Below, in pieces: positions 1 to 8,497 of a stretch of DNA of 64,000 nt. The DNA is from Chloroflexota bacterium (GTDB taxonomy: Bacteria; Chloroflexota; Anaerolineae; Anaerolineales; Anaerolineaceae). The stretch's first letter is position 1. Every line of letters starts with the position of its first letter. The translations under genes and the position numbers were made by a program. The stretch covers positions 220,792 to 284,791 of the forward strand of contig JAKQJC010000007.1 in NCBI GenBank assembly GCA_029561345.1, in the 5' to 3' direction. The notes under the pieces were generated by a model. The model worked only from the letters and a program-made list of their open reading frames with translations. It ran no database searches and was not told the origin of the DNA.

Positions 1-2
1 TC

Positions 3-704
3 ACCGCCAACTCCCGTCTGGTGATCTCGGTTGCCAAGAAATACATGGGGCGCGGTGTGCCATTCCTCGACCTCATTCAGGAAGGCAACATTGGCTTGAT
101 CCGGGCTACCAAAAAGTTTGACTATCGCCGCGGGCACAAATTTAGCACCTATGCCACATGGTGGATCCGTCAGGCCGTCACCCGGGCAATTGCCGATCAG
201 GGGCGCACCATCCGTGTGCCAGTGCATATGGGTGATCAGATCAATAAATTGCTGCGGGTTCAACATCAGCTAACTCAACGATTGGGCCGCGAGCCCAGTG
301 TCGAAGAACTGGCAGAATCCCTGGATGTTCCACCCAAAAAAGTGGAAAACATGATCCAGGTGGCTCGCCGGCCGTTGTCTCTGGAAACACCAACTGACGA
401 TGAGGAAGATTCTGTCCTCGGCGATTTTATTGAGGATGATGAAGCCCCGCCGCCCGATGAAACAGCCACACACAACCTGCTGCGCGAGCAGCTTGAAGAG
501 GTTCTTAATACCCTCCCACCGCGCGAAGTGCGGATCTTGCAGCTGCGCTATGGCCTCCTCGACGGGCAGGCTTATACATTGGAAGAAGTTGGTCGCAAGA
601 TGGGAGTGACCCGGGAACGTGTCCGGCAGATCGAAGCTCAGGCATTGAGCCGCCTGCGCCATCCATCCATCCGGCGCAAGCTGCGGGACTACATGGGCGA
701 ATAA
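3..704 (+). CDS. RNA polymerase sigma factor, sigma-70 (RpoD/SigA type), 5' end outside window
   Basis: Primary-type sigma factor that directs RNA polymerase to -10/-35 promoters. Only the C-terminal 233 residues are visible. The reading frame is open to the window edge and begins inside region 2 ([13 protein letters not shown], then [13 protein letters not shown] and the YATWWIRQA segment of 2.3-2.4). Region 3 follows (residues about 80-150). Region 4 carries the helix-turn-helix [20 protein letters not shown] near the C-terminus. The acidic stretch [22 protein letters not shown] between regions 3 and 4 is typical of housekeeping sigma factors. An ATG or GTG inside this frame is not the true start. 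The consensus-like -10 boxes elsewhere in the window fit such a factor. Family assignment is certain; whether it is the main or an alternative group 2 factor cannot be told without the N-terminus. Confidence 0.95.
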   Translation, partial: TANSRLVISVAKKYMGRGVPFLDLIQEGNIGLIRATKKFDYRRGHKFSTYATWWIRQAVTRAIADQGRTIRVPVHMGDQINKLLRVQHQLTQRLGREPSVEELAESLDVPPKKVENMIQVARRPLSLETPTDDEEDSVLGDFIEDDEAPPPDETATHNLLREQLEEVLNTLPPREVRILQLRYGLLDGQAYTLEEVGRKMGVTRERVRQIEAQALSRLRHPSIRRKLRDYMGE

Positions 705-776
705 TCCAGGCAGCAGTGAAAAAAACTTGCATTATCAGCCATAATCATGCATACTTAGAGGCGGAGGCTTTGAAAA

Positions 777-3700
777 ATGGCGAGAATATCACTGCGTCAA
801 TATAACCGTGAAATTGAGAAACTCATTGACCGCGGTCAGGTTGATGAGGCTATTATACATTGTAAGCACATCTTAAATTCGTATCCCAAACATCTGGATA
901 CATACCGCCTCCTGGGCAAAGCGTTTCTTGAAACCCAGCAATTTGCTGAAGCCTCCGATATTCTTCAGCGCACCCTTTCCGTTATCCCGGATGATTTCAT
1001 TTCTCACATCGGAATGAGCATTATCCGCGAAGAAGAACACAACCTGGATGCGGCCATCTGGCATATGGAGCGAGCGTTTGAAATTCAACCCTCCAACTCC
1101 ACCATACAAGATGAAATCCGCCGCCTCTATGGAAAGCGGGATAATTATCCCCCGCCCAAAGTCCGCGTCACTCGCGGCGGTCTGGCGCGCATGTATGCCA
1201 GAGGTAATCTTTTTTACCAAGCCATTTCAGAAATTCGCTCGATTCTCGCAGAAGATCCCCACCGGCCCGATTTGCAGGTACTTCTGGCGCGCATGTATTA
1301 TCTGTCTTCACAGAAAATTGAGGCCACGGAAATTTGCGGCGAATTGATTGCCAAATATCCTTATTGTCTCGAAGCCAATTTCATCCTGTCGCAAATTCTT
1401 CCTGGCACCAGCCGCGCCGAAGATGCCAAAATATACCGGCAGCGCGTGTGCGCCCTGGATCCATATTACGCCCACACCACCGCTGAGAATCAAAATTCCG
1501 GCGATGTCCCTGATAATGCGGTTGGTGTCGAACGTCTCGACTACCGCGGCGGCGCTGCTCCATCCTCATGGAATCAGGGCCTTCCTCAGGATACCTCAGC
1601 ATCTTCTTCTCCTCAAATCTCAGCCTGGGTACCGGCCGAAAATGAACCGTTATCCCCTGAACAGGCTGCCGGGGTTGCGGCTGTTTCAGGCCAGATCCCT
1701 GATTGGATGGCGCAAGCCGGTTGGGCCGCCGCAACCGGTGAAGCTGAAGAAACCCTGCCCGTTTATGATGAAGGTTCGATCGTCCACCCTTCTGATGCTC
1801 AGGAATTGGCGCCAGCAGAAATCCCCGATTGGCTTCAATCCCTTGCTCCGCCCGACCAAAAAAAAGAGACGGATGCAGCTGCTGATATCGCGTTCGAGGA
1901 TATCTTCTCGAATATGGATACAGAAAATCCGCCTGTAGAGATAGCCAAGCCCGAAAAAGCCAAAGCCATCCCCACCACAGGAATTTTGCGCACAAGCGAC
2001 TCACTGCTACCCCCTGAAACTGGGTCGGCCCCTCCTTCTGAGGCTCCCGTATGGGTATCGTCTTCCCCCCGCCCTGAGGCAGTAGAGCCTGCCTCATCGG
2101 CTGTCATCCCGGCCCCGCCCGCCATGCTTTCTAAGGATGTGGAGGGTCCGGCCATTTTGCGTCCGGCCCCAACCTCGTCATCTCTTGCAGAAGAGGAAGC
2201 AGTCCCCGAATGGCTGCAGGAAATTCCCAAAGACGGTGCCGCAATTGATGAACTGGCCTCTGAGGGAATTCCGGAATGGCTGCAGCAAGAAGCCCCGGAA
2301 TTTTCTGAAGCAGCACCCGCCACAATAGAAGCACAGCTTCCTGTTCCTGAACCGCCAGCAGAAAAAGAGGTGGTTCTCGCGGGTCCGGAAATGGTGGATG
2401 AAGTGCCTGAGTGGCTTGAAAGCCTGGGCGAAGAAGAAATCGTTGCCCCCCCACAGGCTGTTGAACAGGCGGCCCCTCAAGTGGAAGCCGAAACCCCATC
2501 CATTGAACAAATGCCAGATTGGTTACAGGAACAGGAAGAATCTGCACTTGGCAAACCGCAGTCATCCGCACCGCAGGCCGCCCCTTCCACCGACGATTTG
2601 CCAGATTGGTTATTGATGGATGAGGATGAAGCTGCTGCATCCGAAGCAGCTTCCGTGGAAGCTGAAGAAGGTCTTCTGCCGGCAGAAATGCCCGATTGGA
2701 TCCGCGAAATGGCCCCCACCGAAGAAGAGAAGCCTGCGGTTCAGCCATTTAAAGAAGATATAACCCATCCTGTTCCCAGCCCTCTGACCAATCCGGTTGT
2801 TGCAGGAGAAGAACACAGGGATGAAACGGAAGCCTGGCTGGCTGAAATTGTTGATCAGCATAATGCTGAAGCCAAAACCCTCATTGCCGCACCTGAAGAA
2901 CGCCTGAAACCGCCGTCAGATTGGACACCGATGCAGGAAACACCTTCTGAAGAAATCGTGTTCCCCACGCCTGAGGTGATTCCTTCTGCCGCCTTGTCAG
3001 ATGGCGATGCCGCCCTGGCCTGGCTGGAAAGCCTGGCCGCCCAGCACGGCGCAGAAGAAGAAGCCCTCATCACCCGCCCCGAGGAACGCCTGTCTGAAGC
3101 TCCCGCCTGGGTGAAAGAAGAAGCCTCACAGCCGGTCGTCACAGCGCCTCTGGCCGAAGAAACCCTAACTGCTGAACTGGCCGAAACGCCGGAGATTGAA
3201 CCGCTCGAACCCACGGCCGCCGAAACGCTTACCGCCGAAGCTCCTCAGGTTGAGCCTGCCGAAGCATCCGCCGTGCCCGACCTTTCGGACGGCGATGCCG
3301 CCCTGGCCTGGCTGGAAAGCCTGGCCGCTCAGCACGGCGCGGAAGAAGAAGCCCTCATCACCCGCCCCGAGGAACGTCTGTCTGAGGCTCCCGCCTGGGT
3401 GAAAGAACAAGCCTCACAGCCAGTCGTCACGGCGCCTCTGGCCGAAGAAACCCCAACTGCTGAACTGGCCGAAACGCCAGAGATTGAACCGCTCGAACCC
3501 ACGGCCGCCGAGACGCTTACCGCTGAAGCTCCTCAGGTTGAGCCTGCCGAAGCACCCGCCGTGCCCGACCTTTCGGACGGCGATGCCGCCCTGGCCTGGC
3601 TGGAAAGCCTGGCCGCTCAGCACGGCGCAGAAGAAGAAGCCCTCATCACCCGCCCCGAGGAACGCCTGTCTGAAGCTCCCGCCTGGGTGAAAGAAGAATC

Positions 3701-4472
3701 TCAATCAGCCGAAAGTCCAGCACCGCCCATTGAAGAAATGGAATTGATGGAGGAAAGTCCAGTCACCACGGTTGAAACGCCCGCGAAGATGCCTGCGGGT
3801 TCCATTCTTGAAAATGAGGATTCGGCCATCGCCTGGCTCGAAACTCTGGCCGCCCAGCAGGAGCAAAAAGCGGAGACAATGTTTGTCAATCCTGAAGACC
3901 AGGTTTCAACACCGCCAGTGTGGATTGAAGAATCAAGAGAGGAACCCTCCATTGCCGAACCTGTTGGAGAAATACCCACTGCTTCATCTTCTGAACTACC
4001 CTCCTGGCTCAATGGATACGATGAGCAGGAAGAAACCATGCCTGCTCTTGAAGATGAGCTGAATCAACTAAAGGCAATATCCGAAGCTGAAAAGACAGCA
4101 GCGCCTGTATCACCCCAGACCACCCCGGCAGTTACTTATCCTGCCAGATCCTCCCGAATTCTTGAGGAAGCCCCGCCTATTACTCCTATGCCTGAAATCG
4201 AACAATTTAAATCACTCTCGTTTGACGCTGTTCTGGAAGTCAGCCAGAAAGCCTTTATTGAAGGGAATATCCCTTCAGCTGTAGATGGGTATAACCACCT
4301 CATCCAAAAAGGTCAATATTTGGAAGAAGCTATTCACGATCTTCGCGATGCTCTCTATCGTTTTCCGGTGGATATTACCATCTGGCAAGCGCTTGGCGAT
4401 GCATACATTCGCACCAATCGGTTACAGGATGCACTCGATGCATATACCAAAGCTGAAGAATTATTAAGATAA
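777..4472 (+). CDS. Large acidic tetratricopeptide-repeat protein with PDWL motifs and tandem repeats
   Basis: A 1231-residue protein of unknown function. Residues about 5-230 form several TPR helices (for example REIEKLIDRGQVDEAIIHC), and a second TPR block lies at about 1140-1231. Between them is a long Pro/Ala/Glu-rich, probably disordered region. It holds at least eight short P-(D/E)-W-(L/M/I) motifs (IPDWLQSL, VPEWLQEI, MPDWIREM) and tandem repeats with the core AWLESLAAQHGAEEEAL. No signal peptide or membrane segment is evident, so it should be cytoplasmic. The start is supported by GGCGGAGG about 9 nt upstream. It runs straight into ndk, so they probably share a transcript. TPR ends suggest scaffolding; the linker motifs look like repeated docking peptides. 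The fold assignment is firm and the role is unknown. Confidence 0.88.
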   Translation: MARISLRQYNREIEKLIDRGQVDEAIIHCKHILNSYPKHLDTYRLLGKAFLETQQFAEASDILQRTLSVIPDDFISHIGMSIIREEEHNLDAAIWHMERAFEIQPSNSTIQDEIRRLYGKRDNYPPPKVRVTRGGLARMYARGNLFYQAISEIRSILAEDPHRPDLQVLLARMYYLSSQKIEATEICGELIAKYPYCLEANFILSQILPGTSRAEDAKIYRQRVCALDPYYAHTTAENQNSGDVPDNAVGVERLDYRGGAAPSSWNQGLPQDTSASSSPQISAWVPAENEPLSPEQAAGVAAVSGQIPDWMAQAGWAAATGEAEETLPVYDEGSIVHPSDAQELAPAEIPDWLQSLAPPDQKKETDAAADIAFEDIFSNMDTENPPVEIAKPEKAKAIPTTGILRTSDSLLPPETGSAPPSEAPVWVSSSPRPEAVEPASSAVIPAPPAMLSKDVEGPAILRPAPTSSSLAEEEAVPEWLQEIPKDGAAIDELASEGIPEWLQQEAPEFSEAAPATIEAQLPVPEPPAEKEVVLAGPEMVDEVPEWLESLGEEEIVAPPQAVEQAAPQVEAETPSIEQMPDWLQEQEESALGKPQSSAPQAAPSTDDLPDWLLMDEDEAAASEAASVEAEEGLLPAEMPDWIREMAPTEEEKPAVQPFKEDITHPVPSPLTNPVVAGEEHRDETEAWLAEIVDQHNAEAKTLIAAPEERLKPPSDWTPMQETPSEEIVFPTPEVIPSAALSDGDAALAWLESLAAQHGAEEEALITRPEERLSEAPAWVKEEASQPVVTAPLAEETLTAELAETPEIEPLEPTAAETLTAEAPQVEPAEASAVPDLSDGDAALAWLESLAAQHGAEEEALITRPEERLSEAPAWVKEQASQPVVTAPLAEETPTAELAETPEIEPLEPTAAETLTAEAPQVEPAEAPAVPDLSDGDAALAWLESLAAQHGAEEEALITRPEERLSEAPAWVKEESQSAESPAPPIEEMELMEESPVTTVETPAKMPAGSILENEDSAIAWLETLAAQQEQKAETMFVNPEDQVSTPPVWIEESREEPSIAEPVGEIPTASSSELPSWLNGYDEQEETMPALEDELNQLKAISEAEKTAAPVSPQTTPAVTYPARSSRILEEAPPITPMPEIEQFKSLSFDAVLEVSQKAFIEGNIPSAVDGYNHLIQKGQYLEEAIHDLRDALYRFPVDITIWQALGDAYIRTNRLQDALDAYTKAEELLR
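2994..3695 (+). repeat. 288-bp in-frame tandem repeat inside the TPR protein gene
   Basis: Two complete 96-codon units start at 2994 and 3282, and a third partial unit starts at 3570. The units are nearly identical at the DNA level, each starting at LSDGDAALAWLESLAAQ and running through PEERLSEAPAWVKE into an ETPEIEPLEPTAAE spacer. Diverged single copies of the core flank the array, around 2815 (AWLAEIVDQHNAEAKTL) and 3825 (AWLETLAAQQEQKAETM). The near-identity of the central units points to recent duplication or homogenisation, so copy number may vary between strains and assemblies may collapse here. Confidence 0.9.
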
Positions 4473-4484
4473 ATGGAGGTATTT

Positions 4485-4934
4485 TTGGAACGCACCCTGG
4501 TATTGGTCAAACCTGACGGAGTCCAGCGTGGTCTCATTGGTGAAGTCATTTCCCGCCTTGAGCGCCGTGGTTTGAAATTGACCGCCGCAAAATTTATGAT
4601 GGTTTCGCTGGACCTCGCAAAAGCCCACTATGCTGAACATGTTGGCAAGGGTTTTTATGAACCTTTGCTGAAATTTATTACGTCTGGCCCTGTGATGGCC
4701 ATGGTTTGGGAAGGTCCCAACGCCGTTGCCGCCGTCCGGCAGACCATGGGTAAAACCAATGCGCTTGAGGCGGCCCCTGGCACCTTGAGACATGATTTTG
4801 CTCTGCAAACCCGGTTTAATATCACCCATGCCTCAGATTGCCCCGAAAATGGCATCAAGGAAATTGACCTCTGGTTCAAGCCTGAGGAATTGGTGGAATG
4901 GCAGCATGATTTGGATAAGTGGATTCTGGAATGA
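4485..4934 (+). CDS. ndk: Nucleoside diphosphate kinase
   Basis: Transfers the gamma-phosphate of ATP to nucleoside diphosphates through a phosphohistidine, keeping NTP and dNTP pools balanced in the cytoplasm. The sequence shows ERTLVLVKPDGVQRGLIGE at the N-terminus, the ATPGTLR-type segment (here APGTLRHDFA) and the active-site histidine in NITHASD; the usual glycine after it is replaced by alanine. An ATG at 4473 directly abuts the upstream stop, but the family's normal N-terminus begins at the TTG at 4485, which has GGAGG 5 nt upstream (4475-4479). I therefore prefer TTG, giving 149 residues. It is probably co-transcribed with the TPR gene. Confidence 0.95.
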   Translation: MERTLVLVKPDGVQRGLIGEVISRLERRGLKLTAAKFMMVSLDLAKAHYAEHVGKGFYEPLLKFITSGPVMAMVWEGPNAVAAVRQTMGKTNALEAAPGTLRHDFALQTRFNITHASDCPENGIKEIDLWFKPEELVEWQHDLDKWILE

Positions 4935-4993
4935 AAATCCGCGGCAGTCTAAAACAGCGAGGAACTGCGCCTTTTCTTGAAAGGAGGCCAACC

Positions 4994-5278
4994 GTGACCG
5001 AAATGGTGGTCGTGTATGAGGCCGGAGGTCTTTTGCAGGCAGAGATTACCAAAGCCTTCCTTGAAAGCAACGGCATCTCTGTCATGCTCTCACAGGAAAG
5101 TGTTGGCGCCACATATGGCCTGGCATTGGGTCCTTTGGGAAATGTCTATGTTTATGTCCCTCTGAAGCAGAAAGGCGAAGCCCTTGAATTGATCCAGGCC
5201 ATGGAAAAGGGCGATTTTGAGGATATCCCCCCTGAGGAAACCCTGGATATCCCTGATGACGATGAAAGTGAATCCTAA
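4994..5278 (+). CDS. DUF2007-like putative signal-transducing protein
   Basis: A 94-residue cytoplasmic protein resembling the DUF2007 family (small ferredoxin-like-fold proteins of unproven signalling role). The family pattern is visible: VVVYEAGGLLQAEITKAFLE, then GISVMLSQES, then a glycine-rich segment and VYVPLKQKGEALELIQ. The C-terminus is very acidic (DIPPEETLDIPDDDESES). The frame is open further upstream, but GTG at 4994 has a strong AAGGAGG 6 nt before it (4981-4987), so I take that start. It follows ndk by 59 nt. Its 3' end overlaps the convergent aminotransferase gene by 4 nt. The family call is moderately certain and the function unknown. Confidence 0.75.
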   Translation: MTEMVVVYEAGGLLQAEITKAFLESNGISVMLSQESVGATYGLALGPLGNVYVYVPLKQKGEALELIQAMEKGDFEDIPPEETLDIPDDDESES

Positions 5279-6120
5279 AGCCAGTCCAGTTCAGCCCTCA
5301 CACGTTTTTGATACCGGTCCAGTAACAATTTTGTAACTGGACCCGGTTTTTTATTCCCAATCATCAAATCATCAATTTCTACCACCGGCAAAACCGCTCT
5401 TGATGTGCTGGTGATAAAGGCCTCCGTGCAGCCAGGCAAATCCTTCTTCTGGACAGGGGTCAAATGAAGTTGGATGCCTGCCTTATCAACTTCCTCAAGG
5501 ACAATACGTCGGGTGATGCCCGAGAGCACCCTGTCATTGGCTGTCCACACGGCATCTCGCAAAACCGCAAAGAAATTGCTGCTCAGGCCTTCCAGAAGAA
5601 ATCCGTCCTCATCCACCATGATGGCCTCATTTACGCCTTCTGGCAGGGATTTTTTTTCATCCATGGCCTTCTCAATGAACTGCGTTGCTTTTGCCCTGGG
5701 ATTTTCTCTATGAAGCGAGCTGGTGATCACCTTAACTCCATTTTCATAAAAAGAATCGGGCAGGCATTCAAGCGGTTCGGAAGAGAGAAAAAGAGCTCCC
5801 GGATTCTGACTCAAATCAAGGGTCAGGCGAATACGGAAATCTTCACCCCCATTATTGAGCTTAAAAAAAGCTCCCAGTCCATTCCGAACTCTGTTTTCCA
5901 TAATTCGCATGGGTTTTCCCATCAGCTCTGCCGTCTCCGATAACCTGGCAAGATGATCCTTAAACCTGAGGACGCCATTCCCCTCGTAGGTTCGGAAAGT
6001 TGTGTAAGCACCCTGGGGAAGCCTGCGGGTCACTTCATCCAGATTGGTCAGGTTTTGCAGATTCAGGCTGGTAACTTCAGAAATTTCTCCGGTTTCATCA
6101 ATCATCCAGGTAAAAATCAT
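5275..6120 (-). CDS. Class IV PLP-dependent aminotransferase
   Basis: A fold-type IV PLP enzyme of 281 residues, in the group of branched-chain aminotransferases, D-amino-acid aminotransferase and aminodeoxychorismate lyase. The likely PLP lysine is in ENPRAKATQFIEKA. The EGLSSNFF segment and the SGITRR and STSRAVLPV motifs are the family's cofactor-phosphate-binding region. RBS GAAGGAG lies upstream of the ATG. The N-terminus (IDETGEISEV) is shorter than in typical IlvE, and no residue I can read decides between transaminase and lyase activity. It is divergent from the TPR membrane gene and shares a symmetric -10 region with it. The family is certain and the substrate open. Confidence 0.85.
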   Translation of the reverse strand: MIFTWMIDETGEISEVTSLNLQNLTNLDEVTRRLPQGAYTTFRTYEGNGVLRFKDHLARLSETAELMGKPMRIMENRVRNGLGAFFKLNNGGEDFRIRLTLDLSQNPGALFLSSEPLECLPDSFYENGVKVITSSLHRENPRAKATQFIEKAMDEKKSLPEGVNEAIMVDEDGFLLEGLSSNFFAVLRDAVWTANDRVLSGITRRIVLEEVDKAGIQLHLTPVQKKDLPGCTEAFITSTSRAVLPVVEIDDLMIGNKKPGPVTKLLLDRYQKRVRAELDWL

Positions 6121-6151
6121 CCGTTTTTCTCCTTCACTTTTTTGAACCCAT

Positions 6152-6159
6152 ATTATAAT
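6152..6159. promoter_or_regulatory. Symmetric -10 element for divergent genes
   Basis: The palindrome ATTATAAT contains a perfect TATAAT on the plus strand (6154-6159) and another on the minus strand (6157-6152). The flanking genes start at 6171 (+) and 6120 (-). The plus-strand start lies 11 nt after the box, so that mRNA would have almost no leader. No strong -35 box is visible on either side. Confidence 0.5.
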
Positions 6160-6170
6160 CTACATTACAT

Positions 6171-7118
6171 ATGGATAACACATCTATAAAACACGCCTTA
6201 AACGAAGCTGTTGAGAATTTTCAAAAAGGCAACCATGAGAGAGCCAGACAAATTGTTGCCCAGATTCTCAAGCAAGCACCAGACTCAGAAGAAGCCTGGA
6301 TTCTGGCTAGTCAACTGGCCAAAAATGAGCAGGAAGAAATCCATATCCTTAAAAAATGGCTTGCAATCAAACCAGATCATCAAGTAGCCCGCGAGAGATT
6401 GAATCTATTGCTGCTCACAGATACATCTGAAGCAAATCCCAGCCAGACATATATTCCAGGAGAAATTAAAACCGCCAGAAAGCCGCCAAAACCTCTGAAT
6501 TTTGTGGATATTCTTTTGCTGCCTGTGATAATACTGCAAAAAATGCCGCTTTATTTGCTGCTGATTCCGGCTGCGCTGATCATTTTTGTTGGGGGATATA
6601 TATATTACCAGACCAATATGGTGGCCGATTTCTCTTATAAAGACTTTATTTTTACGAAGGGTTTTGAAGAAATCACAAAAGATGATCATGTTTGGCGCAT
6701 CACCTTCGAATTTCAGAACAACACAACCTTCTCTGGAAAAGTCCGGCACACCTCCCCCTTCAGAGAAGGCACCGTTCCCATGATTACACATGATATTCTT
6801 GTCACCTCTGGCGAGTATGCTGACAGCACAAAAGTAAACACCCGTGTCACTAATCATAAATTTTTCTGGAAAGCTGTGGATAATCACCAACCAGAAGGCA
6901 CCATCAATCTTTTACACACAGTTCCCAAAAACGACGAAATATACCAACAGCTGCTGTCCATCAAGGATGGAGATATCGTTACCATAACCGGCCGCGAAAT
7001 ACTTAAAATTGATATCTACACCGGCGACAAGTACGAGGGTTATTGGCAGGATGCGGGTTGCAATACCACTCTAATCACATCGGTTCAAATTTTAGCCCCA
7101 ACGGAGAAAGCACCATGA
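6171..7118 (+). CDS. TPR-like membrane-anchored protein of unknown function
   Basis: I do not recognise the whole protein (315 residues). Residues 1-85 form TPR-like helices (ALNEAVENFQKGNHERARQIV, then the SEEAWILASQLA pair). A hydrophobic segment at about 115-145 (LLLPVIILQKMPLYLLLIPA and onward) gives one transmembrane span, followed by a hydrophilic domain of about 170 residues that would lie outside the membrane. That domain has no motif I know; it is rich in beta-prone segments and ends near a CNTT motif. The last codon overlaps the start of the PhzF-like gene (ATGA), so the two are co-translated. No Shine-Dalgarno sequence precedes the ATG; see the -10 box at 6154. Confidence 0.7.
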   Translation: MDNTSIKHALNEAVENFQKGNHERARQIVAQILKQAPDSEEAWILASQLAKNEQEEIHILKKWLAIKPDHQVARERLNLLLLTDTSEANPSQTYIPGEIKTARKPPKPLNFVDILLLPVIILQKMPLYLLLIPAALIIFVGGYIYYQTNMVADFSYKDFIFTKGFEEITKDDHVWRITFEFQNNTTFSGKVRHTSPFREGTVPMITHDILVTSGEYADSTKVNTRVTNHKFFWKAVDNHQPEGTINLLHTVPKNDEIYQQLLSIKDGDIVTITGREILKIDIYTGDKYEGYWQDAGCNTTLITSVQILAPTEKAP

Positions 7119-7915
7119 CAAAAACCATTCCAATCTACCAGGTGGATGCCTTCACAGATAAGGCCTTTTCTGGCAATCCGGCTGCAGTGTGTATATTAGA
7201 CGTTGCTCAAACAGATCTCTGGATGCAAAATGTGGCCGCCGAAATGAATCTTTCAGAAACTGCTTTTCTGGTTCCCGAGGCAGATGGCTACCGGCTTCGT
7301 TGGTTTACTCCTCTGGCAGAAGTGGCCCTGTGTGGTCATGCCACCCTGGCCAGTTCCCATATTCTGTGGGAAACTGGGCGGCTGGCTCAAAATGTGTCTG
7401 CAAAATTCTTCACCCTGAGCGGCGTATTGACAGCCAGGCTGGACGCGCAAAAGTGGATTGAGCTGAATTTTCCGGTCAAGCCCGTTGAACAGGCGCCTGT
7501 ACCTCCTGAACTGGCACAAATATTAAACGTGACCCCTGTTTTCACCGGAAAAAACCAGTTTGACTTTGTGGTCGAAGTTGAGAATGAGGAAATTGTACGT
7601 CAGGTGGCGCCTGATTTCCAGGCGCTAAAAAAGCTGCCTGTTCGCGGTGTTGTCGTGACGGCAAAATCATCCCTACCTGAATTCGATTTCGTTTCCCGTT
7701 TCTTTGCGCCAGCTGTTGGCGTAAATGAAGATCCTGTCACCGGATCGGCGCACTGCTGCCTGGCTCATTATTGGAGCCATAAACTGGGCAAACATCATTT
7801 CAATGCCTTCCAGGCTTCCCGGCGTGGCGGACGGCTCAAACTGACTCTGGAAGGCGATCGGGTTTTAATCGGCGGGCAGGCAGTTACAGTCCTATCTGGT
7901 GAGCTTTATTCCTGA
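7115..7915 (+). CDS. PhzF-family isomerase/epimerase-like protein
   Basis: A 266-residue member of the PhzF / diaminopimelate-epimerase-fold family. The N-terminus IYQVDAFTDKAFSGNPAAV is diagnostic. It is followed by the MNLSETAFL segment with the conserved glutamate, LRWFTPLAEVALCGHATLA, and DPVTGSAHCCLAHYW. Known relatives act in phenazine biosynthesis or are uncharacterised cytoplasmic isomerases; no phenazine genes are nearby, so the substrate is unknown. A longer frame is open upstream, but ATG 7115 has GGAGAAAG just before it, gives the canonical N-terminus, and overlaps the preceding stop by 4 nt. Confidence 0.9.
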   Translation: MTKTIPIYQVDAFTDKAFSGNPAAVCILDVAQTDLWMQNVAAEMNLSETAFLVPEADGYRLRWFTPLAEVALCGHATLASSHILWETGRLAQNVSAKFFTLSGVLTARLDAQKWIELNFPVKPVEQAPVPPELAQILNVTPVFTGKNQFDFVVEVENEEIVRQVAPDFQALKKLPVRGVVVTAKSSLPEFDFVSRFFAPAVGVNEDPVTGSAHCCLAHYWSHKLGKHHFNAFQASRRGGRLKLTLEGDRVLIGGQAVTVLSGELYS

Positions 7916-7937
7916 CGTCTGCAGCCAGCTCAGTTGT

Positions 7938-7965
7938 TTGACATTTCAATTTTTCATGCTACACT
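7938..7965 (+). promoter_or_regulatory. Sigma-70 promoter of the cNMP-binding protein gene
   Basis: TTGACA at 7938-7943, a 16-bp spacer, then TACACT at 7960-7965. The predicted start site is near 7972, about 10 nt before the ATG at 7982. Confidence 0.6.
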
Positions 7966-7981
7966 AATTCAAAAGGTCATT

Positions 7982-8491
7982 ATGGGAAAATATTTGGAAT
8001 TTTTACGTCAATGTGATATCTTTAGCGGTCTCTCAGACACCCGCCTGGAATTGATCGAAAACATTTGCGAAGAACACCCCTGCGAACCTGATGAGATTGT
8101 TTTTTCGGAAAATGCCAAAAGCGATGAACTCTACCTGATCACTCAGGGAGCCATTGAAATTCTGGTCAATCCGGATATGGTTGCCAGCCAGCCCTCCGAT
8201 AAAACCTCTCCCGTGGTCATTGCCACGCTTCGACGCGGACAATCCTTTGGTGAAATTGCCCTCGTTGATCAAGGCGTTCGCACAGCCACAGCCCGGGTTT
8301 GCCAGAAGAACACTCGTCTATTATACATTTCTCGCAAACGGCTGCTGATGCTTTGCAATACTTACCCTGAAATGGGGTACCAGGTCATGCATAATCTGGC
8401 AGCAGATCTTTCGCAGAAAATTCGCAATGCCGATTTACGGATTCGTGAAGAAGTCCTTTATCGCCAGACAAAATTATCTCCTGCCGATTGA
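7982..8491 (+). CDS. Cyclic-nucleotide-binding-domain protein (stand-alone)
   Basis: A 169-residue protein made essentially of one CAP-family cyclic-nucleotide-binding domain. It starts LEFLRQCDIFSGLSDTRLELI, and the phosphate-binding-cassette region reads RRGQSFGEIALVDQGVRTATARV, where GE and R-x-A are the usual nucleotide contacts. No helix-turn-helix follows; the C-terminus is a helix ending RQTKLSPAD, so it is not a CRP-type transcription factor by itself. It may regulate a partner protein or act as a sensor subunit. The frame is open 16 codons further up, but the upstream stretch contains the promoter, so ATG 7982 is chosen. It sits 6 nt before cinA. Confidence 0.85.
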   Translation: MGKYLEFLRQCDIFSGLSDTRLELIENICEEHPCEPDEIVFSENAKSDELYLITQGAIEILVNPDMVASQPSDKTSPVVIATLRRGQSFGEIALVDQGVRTATARVCQKNTRLLYISRKRLLMLCNTYPEMGYQVMHNLAADLSQKIRNADLRIREEVLYRQTKLSPAD

Positions 8492-8497
8492 TTAATC

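Noticed and set aside
727..755. TTGCAT-N17-CATACT as a promoter of the large TPR gene
   Set aside because: Only 3/6 and 4/6 matches to consensus; too weak to call, although the spacing is right.
2131..2748. Several long Pro/Arg/Leu-rich frames opposite the TPR protein
   Set aside because: They arise from the repetitive Glu/Pro-rich coding sequence on the plus strand and have no independent support.
2994..3695. Direct repeats considered as a CRISPR or mobile array
   Set aside because: The repeats are in frame, 288 bp long, contiguous without spacers, and encode protein.
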